Source of the DNA: Furcasterigmium furcatum
Lineage: Eukaryota > Ascomycota > Sordariomycetes > Glomerellales > Plectosphaerellaceae
Reading direction: 5' to 3'
NCBI GenBank assembly: GCA_001599815.1
Contig: BCIA01000003.1
Coordinates: 2,728,001-2,792,000 of the forward strand
Length of the DNA: 64,000 nt
Numbering within the stretch: the first letter of the stretch is position 1; each line of letters begins with the position of its first letter. The translations under genes and the position numbers were made by a program. Below, one piece after another: positions 1-10,831 of the stretch. The notes under the pieces are model-generated. The model was not told the DNA's origin, did no database searches, and saw only the letters and a program-made list of their open reading frames with translations.

Positions 1-429
1 GCCCTCACTTCTACCTCAATTAATGAGCTGTGGAGGATCGTCTTGAGGCCACCAACCAACATGTCGGGTTCAGCCCTGTAAGTCTGGGGGCATCGGATTT
101 CACGATGGGGGCGTTTTAAGATTGCGACAGAGGGACTTCTTGGCAGTTGCCGAACTCCGAAGACAAAAGATCCAAAGCCGTTCGAGGCATAGCTCAATCG
201 GTGCTTTGGGCCGAATCGCTTGGCGGCATCCAGTTACGTAGAAGGCGGCCCGGGCAGGCGAGTCACGGCGGAGGAGTGTGTACAACTTATCATAAGTTGG
301 TTTGTCTTTGGATTCATTCATGGTCTCGTGGAGAGTTACATTCACATGAATAGACATGGATACGCTTCATCAAAAGTGCTCAAAGCTACTTCACCCCTTC
401 CCTTTCCATTGATGTCTGCCCCGTACCAA
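1..429. other. Intergenic, no gene seen
   Basis: Only short overlapping open frames without domain content are present on both strands. The stretch lies 3' of the peptidase gene and probably holds its 3' UTR. I see no tRNA or repeat here. Confidence 0.5.
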
Positions 430-1890
430 TTAATCCATCACGTTGTCCCGGAGGTTGAACAGCGCCGCGAGGACAACCGCCGTGTCGGTCCTCAGACCGG
501 AGTGGCTGATCGCATTGGTGTCCCACGTCTTGACTCCCGCGACAAGCTCCGCAGTGTCCTTCGCATACTCGTAGTCGACATAGAGGTCGTCGATGTACGA
601 GGCAGCATACACGGGGACCTCGTTCTTCGCGAGCTGCTCCTGGTCGTAGATGGGAGTCCAGTCGTCCACGGCGGCGAGCTTGTTGGCAACGCCCTTGAGA
701 GGGATGAGCTCGGGGTACGTGTCGAAGAAGAAGGGGAAGATGTTCTCGCCGGCGAAGAGCAGGGGCTCGCTGGAGTTGGACGAGACGGTGGCGTTCGGGG
801 ACAGCCAGGAGAACAGGTCGAGGTCCCGGGCGACGCGGTCGGAAGCCCAGTTGGAAACGTCGTTCGGTCCATCGCAGTAGATGGCCTCGTGGAGGATGGC
901 GTAGATGATGTTGTTGTCGAAGCCGGTGAAGCTCTCGACGGGGGTCAGAGACGCCCGGGACAGGAAGCCGAAGAGGTCCAGAGACGTCTTCAGGTTCTTG
1001 ATGGTCGTGTGGACGTAATCGAAGCCGCCAGCGCCGCCAAAGTCGATGCCGATGGTCATGAGACGGGGAACGGTCAGGGTGCCTCCGGCAGGGAGGTCAA
1101 CGCTGCCGCCCTGGGCCTCGATGTAGCTGGCGACCTGGCGGACGTTCTCGATGTCCTCGGGGAACTTCTTGTAGTAGGCCTTGTTGCGCTTCAGGACGCG
1201 CGGGTACAGGGACTCGTACACCTGCTGGGCGGTCTTGCCGACCGGGGCCAGGCCGCCGGTGAGGAAGACCTCCCGCAGACCCTCGGGGTGGAGGGAGAGG
1301 TAGCTCAGGCTGACGAAGCCACCATAGGACTGGCCGAAAATGGACCACTTAGCCTCCTCCTCCGGCAGGTCCTTGGTCAAGGCCTTGCGGACAGACTCGC
1401 AGTCGCGGACGGTGTTGTCCTGGCGCATGAGACGGAGGTAGTCGACCTGAGCATCCTCGCCGTCGAGCTGGCTCAGCATCTGGGTCGATACGGGGGTGCT
1501 GTAACCGGTGCCGCGGTGGTCCAGGTAGAGGACCTGGTAGCCACGCTCCAACGCAGTGCTCGTCAAGGGATGGTTCTGGGGCTCTCGGTTGCCGAAGCCC
1601 GGGCCGCCCTCGAGGTAGACCATCCAGGGCAGAGTAGAGGCTTCGTCCTCGTCGCCGGACGGCACGATGGGGACCGTGTATCCGGTGACGGAGCGGCCAA
1701 ACAGCGTGATGTTCTTGCCCTCGGGGTCGTCGTAGTCCAATGGCACGCTGAAGGTGAGCTCCGTGACGCGAAGAGGGCCCGGGACGATGTGAACCTTGCT
1801 GCTGAGGATCTCGGCGGCGGGGATGGTCTGGGCGGCCGCCGCCACCGCGACGGCGAAGGCGGAGAGCAGGGCAGGGAGGCGCGAGGCCAT
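430..1890 (-). CDS. Secreted proline iminopeptidase-like alpha/beta hydrolase (S33)
   Basis: Single-exon gene of 486 residues. It probably removes N-terminal proline from peptides outside the cell or in the secretory route. I chose the Met at 1890 because it starts a typical signal peptide (MASRLPALLSAF, then an Ala-rich stretch); an upstream Met at 1908 is possible. EGGPG (about residues 94-98) is the HGGPG oxyanion motif with His replaced by Glu, DHRGTGYS follows, and GQSYGG gives nucleophile Ser188. SHSG near the C-terminus carries the likely catalytic His, and the protein ends in the family-like LFNLRDNVMD. These features fit peptidase family S33 (prolyl aminopeptidase). Length and ends look complete. 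The exact substrate is inferred from family, not visible in the sequence. Confidence 0.85.
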   Translation of the reverse strand: MASRLPALLSAFAVAVAAAAQTIPAAEILSSKVHIVPGPLRVTELTFSVPLDYDDPEGKNITLFGRSVTGYTVPIVPSGDEDEASTLPWMVYLEGGPGFGNREPQNHPLTSTALERGYQVLYLDHRGTGYSTPVSTQMLSQLDGEDAQVDYLRLMRQDNTVRDCESVRKALTKDLPEEEAKWSIFGQSYGGFVSLSYLSLHPEGLREVFLTGGLAPVGKTAQQVYESLYPRVLKRNKAYYKKFPEDIENVRQVASYIEAQGGSVDLPAGGTLTVPRLMTIGIDFGGAGGFDYVHTTIKNLKTSLDLFGFLSRASLTPVESFTGFDNNIIYAILHEAIYCDGPNDVSNWASDRVARDLDLFSWLSPNATVSSNSSEPLLFAGENIFPFFFDTYPELIPLKGVANKLAAVDDWTPIYDQEQLAKNEVPVYAASYIDDLYVDYEYAKDTAELVAGVKTWDTNAISHSGLRTDTAVVLAALFNLRDNVMD

Positions 1891-1991
1891 TTTGGCGATT
1901 CCTGGCATGACTGCAACTGTAGCTAGAGCTCGAGGCTTGAGGGGTGGGTAGCTACAGGAGAACCGTCTGGGAGAGGGGAGGATCGGCACTG

Positions 1992-1998
1992 CTTATAT
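1992..1998 (-). promoter_or_regulatory. TATA-like element of the peptidase gene
   Basis: On the minus strand the sequence reads CATATAAG about 100 bp upstream of the chosen start at 1890, which is a plausible distance for a fungal TATA box. It is the only such element close to the start. Confidence 0.35.
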
Positions 1999-2012
1999 GC
2001 AACTGGAAGCTG

Positions 2013-2040
2013 GGAGCTTGGAGCTTGGAGCTTGGAGCTT
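2013..2040. repeat. Four perfect copies of GGAGCTT
   Basis: A 7-bp unit repeats four times head-to-tail about 125-150 bp upstream of the peptidase start. It may be a simple tandem repeat or a multimerised regulatory site. No other copies of the array were noticed. Confidence 0.7.
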
Positions 2041-2770
2041 CCATCTGAGGGGAATGGGAGCACCTGTGCCACTATGCCCAAGTAGGGAGGTTGATAGCAC
2101 AAACTGTCGATCCATACGTCGTGCCAAGGTTTGGAGGTTCGTCACTGCGTCCTGACCCCAGTCTTTGACATGGGGCCGGGTAAGCAGAATTGCGCATTCG
2201 AGAAGGTCCTAAGAACCCCCCGCCGCAACGTTACGGTGCGAATGGCTCCTCCCCCTTGTAAGAGCGCGTTGGTTGCCCGGTTTTGCTGAACCTTTGGGAT
2301 CTTTGGATCCGATGTTATCGCTGAACCCCGCACAGTCATTTCGGTATTGACGTGGGGACACCTCCCGGCTGTGGCTTGCAATTGCCGTGGTTTTCTCTAT
2401 TTTTTCTTGTTCGGGAAGCTACCTGTAGTACAGTTTGCTGAGAGCTAACAGCCCAGGCTCCCAGAGTCATTCAATTGTGAGGTTGAATACATGTACTAGT
2501 AAGCAAAAGGGCCGTTATACCAATTCTTCGATGACGAAATGGGAGAAAATGAGTCTTGAGATTATTGCCGTTATCATCGTTCCAAACGGCTTAATTGCAA
2601 CGGACTTTTGTGCTGCGCTTTACGCGGTTGCTTAGAGTACTTTATGGCATGCGAAGAAGGATTCATCGTGAAATGGGTATTAATGGTAGTCATGGGAGTA
2701 GGGAAATGACGCCGTGCAACTCCACGGGAAAGAAAAGTCTTGTTGCGGAAAACTCGCGGCTTGTACGCTT
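2041..2770. other. Intergenic, no gene seen
   Basis: Promoter-proximal and 3' sequence between two minus-strand genes. It has short open frames only, and no RNA gene or long repeat was recognised. Confidence 0.45.
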
Positions 2771-4192
2771 CTATACCTCCTTTGTCGGCTTGAATAAGTT
2801 GCTGCCGGCGTCGCCTTTCTCGCCATTCCACCATGCCTCAATGGCATCGGACACAGCAGGGTCTGAGATGTACATCTTCAGGTGGAACAGTGCAGTCCAG
2901 TTCTCCCGGTACACCAAGACGTAGTCTGTCGTGTTGGCCGGGTTGAGTGCAATGCCCTATTCCAAGAGAAAAGTGAGTGAGTGAGACCGGCTGTAAACAC
3001 CAAGGGTAGTTGCAACATACCTCGATGATAAAGTCCCTGCGACTTGGGCCGCCTTTCAACGCTATGAACTTGTTCAAATCCGGGTAGAGGCCATCAAGTT
3101 CGTATCGGTAGGTCACAGCGCTGCAATATCCGTGCCGGGTGTCGCATGCTATGAACCAGGACTTCCCGCAGCCGAAAGTCACGCTCAGGGGCTGCTCGCC
3201 ACAGTCCTGGAGATATTGCAGGTAAGCGGAAGCCCTCTCTGGCCCGTTCGTCATCCATGTTCTCTCCGTGAGAGGCCAACGGGGAACCCATCGCGCAAGG
3301 TAAATCTGGTCGGGCCCGAGTACGCAGAACTCCAGGTCCGGAATCCCGAGCCTGTCGATGTGAGCCGTGAGCTCTGGATACCCCGATGCCAGTCGCGTCG
3401 CTGTAGGTGCTCCCGTCAGTACTTCAGACGAAGGGTTGGGGTTCAGGGAAAGACTCACACCAACTTCCGTCCGAGAAGAGTGCGCAGTAGGTCTCGACTC
3501 TGTCCACGGAGCCATCCTCGCTGCTGCTTTCCAAGACACTACCCAGAGATACAAGGCTCACGTGGTGCTCGTGACGAGGCAGCTTGCCTTTCTTGGAAAC
3601 CGCGGGCATATCTACGAGGTTGCTGGGACGGGAAAACTTAGACCATGCCGGCTCCCGCGAGAAAACGTAGATCGGAAACGGGGGGGCTTTCTTACTGGTG
3701 AATACGCCAGGGACTCACGGCAAAGAATGTCTGATCATTGAGTGCAACGGAGAAACGGCGAGACTCGCGCCAGACCTTCTTGTCGCCCATGGGGTGCGGG
3801 ATAGTTGTGGGCGTTACTGTTTGTCGAATCGTTCGAGCAGTGCTGAGTTCTGAGACATTGTCAGACTGGAAGCGTGCCCTCTTCTCTTCGAGTTCCCAAT
3901 CCTTAGCAGTCTCTCGATTCCCCGTGGGATCCTCCACCACTTCCGCATATGTCGGAAGAAGCGTGGACACGCTCGATCGCAAGGATGCGGTCTCAATGTC
4001 CACCTCTCGGGTCGCATCGGGGTGTCGATCACGCTCCTCATGGCCTTCCCCGTGCAAGGTGTTTTCAGGCACCGAGCGGAACGAAGGCGTGGCGGGATGC
4101 CGCGGACCTGGTACCTGGGGCCGGCCTGCATCGCTTCTCTCCGGGGCAATGGTGGGGTCCAAGGCCCGTTCGTTGAAAGGCTCCGAGTTCAT
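2771..4192 (-). CDS. Hypothetical protein, four exons
   Basis: I do not recognise the family. Model on the minus strand: exons 4192-3719, 3636-3459, 3400-3021 and 2956-2771, giving about 405 residues. The donors GTGAGT, GTGAGT and GTATGT and the acceptors CTACAG and AATAG keep the frame. The first acceptor (CTAAG at about 3637) is the weak point, chosen because it is the one that keeps the frame. The first 120 residues are polar and Pro/Ser/Glu/Arg-rich, with MGDKKVWRESRRFSVALNDQ near the first junction. The rest looks globular, with Trp/Tyr-rich segments (WSTRLASGYPELTAHIDRL, VTYRYELDGLYPDLNKFIAL) and the end NLFKPTKEV. No signal peptide or membrane segment is visible, so a soluble cytosolic protein is likely. 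Confidence 0.6.
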
Positions 4193-5176
4193 CGAGGAAC
4201 TTGTGTTTGGCGTCTATCGCTGTTGACGGAGACACCCGGATCAGAATAGGAAAAAGAGGGGAAGAGGGTGGTGAGACGACATTTCAGGGTCCTCGGCTAA
4301 GATGACATGGCCAAGACGACTGCGCCGCAATGCGACGGCGCAGATATTTGTTGCTTAGTGCCAGCGCAGGGGCTTGACCGTCGTGCCCATGTGCCGAACA
4401 AGGAGCAAAACAATCTATACACCTTATGTGAGGGTTTGGGGATTCATGTAAGGCAGGATAAGAGTTGAGATCTGGGAGCATGGGATCCCACCCCCTAGCA
4501 TTACTGTAGTCTCGTCACCACCTCACTTTAAGCCCCAAAGAAAGGGTATAGCACAGCGGGGAAAGACGCTAAGCCCAATCAACCAGCTGCCCGGCCAGGG
4601 TGCCCTAGTCCTGACCCAAACGCCCTATCGGCACTGAAGCGCCACCCCGGCTAGGAAGGCCGACTGGCGGGAGGGCTCATTGTCATCGCTCACATGTCCC
4701 GCGCATGAGTTTCGAGTGACATGTTGAGAAAACAGCCGTGAAACTGGCGCAGGCACCCATGGTATAGGGACAGACAAATAGTACTTACTTCTAGTAGTGA
4801 TCTATCTTCACTTCCGCGTGTTCTTACTCAGCCGGCCGGGGGATCCAGAGCCCATGGGTGTCCCATGGATCTCAACCCCGCCTTCTCGGTGGGCCGAGTA
4901 CGAACTGTCGAATTACACATCTCTGAAGCATCCAATTCAAATCTCACATCTCACAGCCAAGCTGGCAGCGTCCGATCGATCGTGGACTAGCTGCTAGTTT
5001 GGGTCTGACCTGCGCCTGCGGCGCCAGTATTTGGGGGATGTCTCGGAGGAAACGGCGGGGTGGTTTGGACCTCGAATCCAATGAGGAGGAGGATGACGGA
5101 AGTATAGAAGACAGAGCGGCCTCGATGTCGATCTCTCGAACACATCGAGCTTCATCTTCTTTCGCTCCTCGCCAGA
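4193..5176. other. Intergenic between divergent genes
   Basis: The stretch separates the minus-strand hypothetical gene from the plus-strand GMC oxidase and should contain both promoters. No open frame with protein character was seen. Confidence 0.45.
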
Positions 5177-7236
5177 ATGGGCCTTTACAAAGAGCTTCCC
5201 CAGCACCTGGGGGAAGTAGATGTGATCATCGCTGGAGGTTAGTATTCACGCTCATGGCGTCCAAGCACACGCAGCACTTCGGCTTTGAAGACCCCGTCAA
5301 CACCAAAGCACGGCTGCAGGGTGCCAATTGAAATCCACTGCTGACACTTCTGCCACAGGTGGAACGACATCATGCGTAGTCGCTGCACGCATGGCAGATG
5401 CCGACCCAGGACTCTCCATCCTCGTCATCGAGGCTGGCCCGGACAATTATCAGGAACCCGGCATCGTGCATCCGGGCCTCTTCTTCGGCAACATGCTCCC
5501 CACCAGCAAGAACAACACGTTCTACACGAGCAAATTCTCAAAGGCCCTCGGCAATCGGGAAATGCCCGTCATGTCGCCGCGGGTTCTCGGAGGCGGATCC
5601 AGCATCAATACCATGGCGTATGCTCGCGCCCAGAGCTCGGACTACGATGCCTGGGACACTCCAGGTTGGTCGACAGAAGAGCTCCGACCGTATCTCAACA
5701 AGGTAACCAAACCCGTGCATATTGAACCTGGGAACCACGTCGGGCACTAATACAGACATCCCCCAGTTCGAAACATACCAAGGGCAGGGCGACATGGCCG
5801 ACCACGGTTCGGACGGGCCGATCCACGTATCCGAAGGCTCGCACAGATCCGTCAAAGTCATGGAGGATCTCCTACGCGTCCTCGAGAAGGCTGGCTGGCC
5901 CGAGACGAAGGACCTGCAAAGCACACATCCGGATGCCATCAACCGCGTGCAAAAGTCTCTCCGCTACATCTCGAGAGACGGTCAGCGGCAGGACTCCGCC
6001 CACTGCTATCTCCACCCGCGGCTCCGCGACGGTAACCATCCCAACCTGCACGTACTGGTCGAGTCGGAAGTTGTCAGCGTTGTGGTGGAAGATCAGACAG
6101 CGGTCGGCGTCTCGTGCCGGCCGAACCCCCGCTTCTCGACGGATCCTGACGGACACGCGCAGAACAAGACCGTGCGAGCCAGGAAACTGGTCGTCGTAAC
6201 GTGCGGCGCCTTCGGCTCCCCTGCCGTGCTGGAGCGCTCCGGGATCGGCAGCGCAGAGGTGCTGAAGCGGGCGGGCGTCCCCGTGGCCCAGGACCTCCCT
6301 GGCGTCGGACTCGGCTACGAGGATCACCAGGCCATTAACTTCGTGTACAAGACCAGCCTTGCGCCCGAAGAGACCGTCAACAGCGTCGTCTTTGGGTACT
6401 GGGACATTGCAGAGTTGATCAAGAAGAAGTCGCCCATGCTTGGGAGTAATGCCCAGGAGGTTGGGCTCAAAATGCGGCCCACGGATGATGAGGTGGCCGA
6501 CATGGGACCAGAGTTCCAGAAAGCCTGGGACCTCCATTATAGGGGAAAGACCGACAAGCCACTTGCGCTGATGGCATTGTTCACGTGGTACGTACCGAGT
6601 TCGCTCCAAGTTCAGAGGCCATGATCCTAACGAGAATCCAGCTTCCCCGGCTACGATCCCGAGATGGAGAAGACGACCGAGTACATTGGCCTATCCAACT
6701 TTACCTCCTACCCCTTCTCCCGAGGCCACGTCCACATCACAGGCCCGTCGGCTTCAGACCCCCTCGACTTTGATGCCGGCTTCTTCTCCGATCCAGAATC
6801 CATCGACGTGAAGAAGCACGTTTGGGCGTACAAGAAGCAGAGAGAATTTGCCCGCCGGATGGACTGCTACCGCGGCGAGTTCGCCAACTGGCACCCGCCC
6901 TTCCCCGCCACGTCCGGGGCGGCATGCATCGACACGACGGGCCCGCTGCCCGCCGATACGCTGCCGATCAGATACACGCCGGAGGATGACGCCATCATCG
7001 AGCAGTTCATCCGCGAGAAGATCATGTCCCTGTGGCACGGCATGGGCACGTGCAAGATGCTACCACGGGAGAAGAACGGGGTCGTGGACGAGACGCTCAG
7101 CGTCCACGGGGTGAAGGGGCTCAAGGTCGCCGACCTAAGCATCGCCCCGGCGAACTTGGGGGCCAATACCGCGAGCACGGCCTTTGCTATCGGCGAGAAG
7201 GCGGCGGATTTGTTTATTCGGGAGCTGGGACTCTGA
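5177..7236 (+). CDS. GMC-family oxidoreductase, alcohol-oxidase-like
   Basis: FAD-dependent glucose-methanol-choline family enzyme that oxidises an alcohol, probably making H2O2. Exons 5177-5237, 5359-5702, 5767-6587 and 6642-7236 give 606 residues. Introns are GTTAGT..CACAG, GTAACC..CCCAG and GTACGT..TCCAG; the last has a CCTAAC branch site. The dinucleotide-binding GGGTTS (about residues 20-25) follows IIA. GMC signature 1 reads MSPRVLGGGSSIN and signature 2 reads CGAFGSPAVLERSGIG. Catalytic His is in WHGMGTCKM (about H541), with Asn in GANTAST (about N584) as the probable partner. No signal peptide is visible, so it is likely intracellular or peroxisomal; the C-terminal REL-GL is not a clear PTS1. 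Alcohol oxidases are usually near 660 residues, so this is a shorter relative with substrate unknown. Confidence 0.87.
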
Positions 7237-8634
7237 TATGCCATGAAAGTCTGGTCAAACCCCTCGGCAGGGAATCGAGTGTATGTGGACTAGAAGACTT
7301 CTCGACAGTATCCTCAAGGTGTGGCAGATTCCCAACGACGACCAAAGGGCATTATATAGTCTCACTTGGCTCAGGATCTGCTTTAACGACGAATCTGACA
7401 ACCTCTACCCTGCCGCGCGGTAATGGCCCCCGCTGAGCCTCTCTGGTTGACAAATGCGGCCGGCGAGCCGCGGAAGGGGAAAGGGGTGTCCAGCCCGGCT
7501 TGGCTGCATCGGTCCAGAGCTTCCTTGACCCTTTCGCGCAAAGATGCCTGGAAGGGGGTGAGATGGAGTCAGGGGTCATGTCCTATCGTCACCCACATCG
7601 TCGCATATCAGAGGCGTTGGGCAGGACAGATCCTGGCTGGGACACTCACAATCGCTGGGTCTTGACTGGGAATTCAGACTGCATACCGGATGGAGAGATA
7701 GAACAAGTCGAATCACTGGGGCTCGCGGAGGATTGACCTCACCGGAAGCAGTTACGCCGGCTTTGCATACGAACGACGTATCGCTCCCCATCAGCCGCCG
7801 TGATTTGCCTCGTTGGACGTTCACGTATACGGATGCGGGATCTATCTGCTTGGAAATTTGCCCACTTTGTCCTCATTCAGCTTGACAATAAGCCGGTCCT
7901 TGACACATCCCTTCCTCAAAGCTGCACTATGGTTAGATAGATCAGACATCCGACGAGGGATGGGCGCCAAGCTCGAAAGCGACATCCCCGAATCTAACAT
8001 CGCGACAGTCTCAGCCTAGATCCAGATTCATCTTTCTAGTTTTCACGCGTTGCTATCCGTTCGATACACTGCGGGAGATTCGTTCCTGGGCTTTCATAGA
8101 CCTGCCCATGTTCCCTTGGCACAGCTTGGACAGAGCATCCCACCATGGGCTCTGTGTCGCTGCCCAGCCAATGGCGTCTGGCAAGGAGGGTGGGTTGATT
8201 TCTTTTGTTTTCTGTGCCTCAAAAATACATGGCTTACGCTACATGAGTACGAGTATTCATGAGACTGTACGTGTATTCCCCAGGGCGACCTAGGGTCGCG
8301 AGGAACACGGACAGCGAACTGGTACTAAACTGGAGTTGTAGCCAAGCCTGGGGCCTGCTGTCACAGTTTCAATCCGCGCAATTCTATCGGATACGTGTAA
8401 TCTTGTGTTTCTTGGTGGTTGGTGCCAAATCACATGAGACATGGGGCGGCGGCTTTGCTGCTTGTCCAGTGGCTTAACATTCAAATATTTCTGGCATCGC
8501 GGAGGTCATGCTCACGGCGGCCAAGGAGGACTCAGGGTCGTGCCCAGCACGGGCTCATTGTCTGGAACAGGAAGGGACACTCCATGGTGGGAGAGGACGG
8601 AACCAGCAAGGACCAATGCCTCTGAGACTCTGAC
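7237..8634. other. Intergenic, no gene seen
   Basis: About 1.4 kb between two plus-strand genes. Several open frames of 60-80 codons lack domain features. It probably holds the GMC 3' UTR and the upstream region of the secreted-protein gene. Confidence 0.4.
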
Positions 8635-8640
8635 TATAAA
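8635..8640 (+). promoter_or_regulatory. TATA box of the secreted-protein gene
   Basis: A perfect TATAAA lies 99-104 bp upstream of the ATG at 8739, followed by a pyrimidine-rich leader. This layout is common for strongly induced fungal genes. Confidence 0.5.
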
Positions 8641-8738
8641 GAGGCGCTTGTTGCTCGTGCAACTCAATAAATACTCACTCGGAATCATCTCAGCCCATCA
8701 CACGTCTTCTTCCTCTCTTGGACCTCGACTAGGCCAGC

Positions 8739-9644
8739 ATGAAGGCCTCCTTCTTCGCTTCGACCCTCCTGGGCCTGGCCCAGGTCGTCCTGGGGGTGGC
8801 CATATTCGCCGAAAACGACGTTGATGCTTCGCTGATCGATGCTCGAGACGAAGTTGACGACATCATCGACCACGTCGTCTTTAAGCGCGACGATGTCCTG
8901 ACCCCGCGCGACCTTGAGCTCGCGGAAATGCATGGCGTTGACATAAACGAAAGTAAGCTCGTCCGCCCCGATAAAACTCAACACTTTGCACGAGGCATTC
9001 GGACCAAGTTCTTCGACTTGGCTAACCCCCCTCCTCATCTAGTGTACAAGCACTCTGTGTACAAGCGAAGCAACGGAGACGACTACACCGTTTGGGTGCA
9101 CAATAGCTTCAACGGTACGAGCGAGGAAGACGATGAGGCCTTCGAGGACTCTGGGGCCGTGTCTGGCCCGTTGACTGCTCGTCAGGAACGGGCCAGGCTT
9201 CGGATTACATACGCCAGTACTTCCAACGGCAACCACTGCCGTCGCCAGTACATAGAGAACACAACCCACCGCAACGCCGCCACCACCGGGGGTGCCAATG
9301 CGATTATCAGGTGGGGAGACCGCAACAGTGGCCGTTTATTTCTGGCTGCAGGATGCTGTCGTAACCCGAAGAGGGTGAATCTCATCATCGGGGGAACCAA
9401 CAGCGGCACGAACATCCGGTTCGGTGCTGGCGTCCATACTTCGAATGCCAATGGCTGGGTCATGGTGGGTTCAAAGGACATTCGCCATACCACCGCACAC
9501 GCCCGGAACAACTACAGGCGTGACTATGGAAACGGCTGGAGGGTCCAGGCTCATGGAGCGTTCAGGTGTGATCATGACGGCTGGTGGGGATCGCCCGGCG
9601 CCTGGGTCAACTTCGTCCTCCACCGCAGCGTCGAGAGAGTCTGA
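8739..9644 (+). CDS. Small secreted protein with Kex2-type sites, unknown function
   Basis: Exons 8739-8952 and 9043-9644 give 271 residues. The 90-nt intron (GTAAGC..TCTAG) is a multiple of three without a stop, so retention would add 30 residues. The N-terminus MKASFFASTLLGLAQVVLGVA is a signal peptide. An acidic segment follows with dibasic KR sites (VVFKR-DD, SVYKR-SNGDD) and then a QERAR site, as in Kex2-processed precursors. The C-terminal 140 residues are Asn/Gly/Arg/Trp-rich with four cysteines (one His-Cys, one Cys-Cys pair, one near the end), enough for two disulfides. I recognise no named domain. Expression as a secreted effector-like or antagonistic protein is possible but only inference. 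It follows a good TATA box. Confidence 0.75.
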   Translation: MKASFFASTLLGLAQVVLGVAIFAENDVDASLIDARDEVDDIIDHVVFKRDDVLTPRDLELAEMHGVDINESKLVRPDKTQHFARGIRTKFFDLANPPPHLVYKHSVYKRSNGDDYTVWVHNSFNGTSEEDDEAFEDSGAVSGPLTARQERARLRITYASTSNGNHCRRQYIENTTHRNAATTGGANAIIRWGDRNSGRLFLAAGCCRNPKRVNLIIGGTNSGTNIRFGAGVHTSNANGWVMVGSKDIRHTTAHARNNYRRDYGNGWRVQAHGAFRCDHDGWWGSPGAWVNFVLHRSVERV

Positions 9645-9965
9645 TAAGTCTGTCGATTCAACAGCCACGCAACCCCGAAGGGTCATACGTCGACCCGCTC
9701 TCTTTCTAGCCTCTGACGGCCTCATATTTGGTGAAAGTGTTGTTGATATCTGGAAAAGAAATGAGAATATACACCAGTGGTGCGCCTGCCCCTACAAGGG
9801 AGCAGACGCGCATCCAATGTCTCAAGTTTCCATGACGTTCGCCTCCTGGCTGTGGCTGTAGAAAAGACCCCGCTGGACCACCCTTCAAAAAAGGTCCCTT
9901 TCCTTCCATCAGCGGCGTCTCTTCACCACTGTCACTCCTTGAAGCTGAGTGTGTTCCGTCTGGTG
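9645..9965. other. Short 3'-3' intergenic space
   Basis: The region lies between convergent genes and holds their 3' ends. No further gene was seen. Confidence 0.5.
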
Positions 9966-10415
9966 CTAAGGCGGCACCACCCTGTTCAGGTATTCAGTCA
10001 AGGAGGCACAGGGACGCGCGATGAGTTCAACCAGCCACCCAACATAAATGCCCGACAACGCGTAGAACACGACGGCGGTTCCCTTTGCGTCCCGGGAGAC
10101 GACCGTGCAGGTAGAAATGCCAAATCCCGCCATTGCAGCGGCGAAGATCTGTGCTCCCCGGCCCGGCGAGCGAGAGCCCGCGATCCCGATCGCGGTGAAG
10201 CAGGCGAGGACCTGGGTGACGAATGCAAAGGTGACGAGCACATTCGCGTCATGTGATGCCTGAAACTCCTCGCTGCCGCGGGCGATGACGCCGAGGACGA
10301 GCCACATAGCAACGGCAAATGTTGAGCACGCGACCACGGAGCTGCTGGCGAGGGGTTTGTGAATTGATGTGGCGAGCGGCTGCTTTTTCTGGCTTGGAGG
10401 GACTGCCATTTTCAA
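9966..10415 (-). CDS. Small four-helix membrane protein, hypothetical
   Basis: Single-exon frame of 149 residues starting MKMAVPPSQKKQPL; a start at the second Met (10409) is equally possible. Four hydrophobic segments can be seen: STFAVAMWLVLGVIA, NVLVTFAFVTQVLACFTAIGIA, AQIFAAAMAGFGISTCTVV and VVFYALSGIYVGWLVELIA. The first loop is charged (RGSEEFQASHD) and the third is basic/polar. The arrangement resembles MARVEL-like or other small tetraspan fungal membrane proteins, but I cannot assign a family. The basic N-terminal tail probably faces the cytosol. No partner gene is suggested by the neighbours. Confidence 0.6.
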   Translation of the reverse strand: MKMAVPPSQKKQPLATSIHKPLASSSVVACSTFAVAMWLVLGVIARGSEEFQASHDANVLVTFAFVTQVLACFTAIGIAGSRSPGRGAQIFAAAMAGFGISTCTVVSRDAKGTAVVFYALSGIYVGWLVELIARPCASLTEYLNRVVPP

Positions 10416-10831
10416 TTTGTTTGAAAAATGTATGGAGTGGGTTGTGAGCTTAAGCTTGAGGGTGTTCCGTTGAATGGTGATGTCTGAAGGAGAGTTGCGT
10501 GGTTATTCAGGATCTGGGACTGGAAATGGATCTCAGCTTGCTTGCGTCTCCACAGTGGCGATGGCACAGCATCTACTATGCGATTGGATAACCGTCGTCG
10601 GTTGATGAGGCGCAGGACTTCGGTTCTTCTTGGCGCTGTTGATCTGCCAAGAGCAGGCCAGCTGAGTAGAAAGTATTACGGAAAGAATAGCCATTCACTT
10701 TATAGTGCATCATCGGCGACTGTGGCCGCGATGTTACATCCATGGATTTATTAAGGAGATCTCTAGTAAGTATTCCTAGGACTAGCTGGCCTCCCTCTTC
10801 CTTGCCCTGCTTAGAATAGAGCCAGCCGATA
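10416..10831. other. Intergenic, no gene seen
   Basis: The upstream region of the tetraspan gene and the 3' region of the MFS gene. No feature was recognised. Confidence 0.45.

Noticed and set aside
220..1926. 568-codon open frame on the plus strand opposite the peptidase
   Set aside because: It is a composition shadow: Val/Glu/Arg-rich sequence without domains, while the minus strand encodes a complete S33 peptidase.
8739..9644. Assignment of the secreted protein to a known toxin or effector family
   Set aside because: No motif I can name; Cys spacing alone is insufficient.
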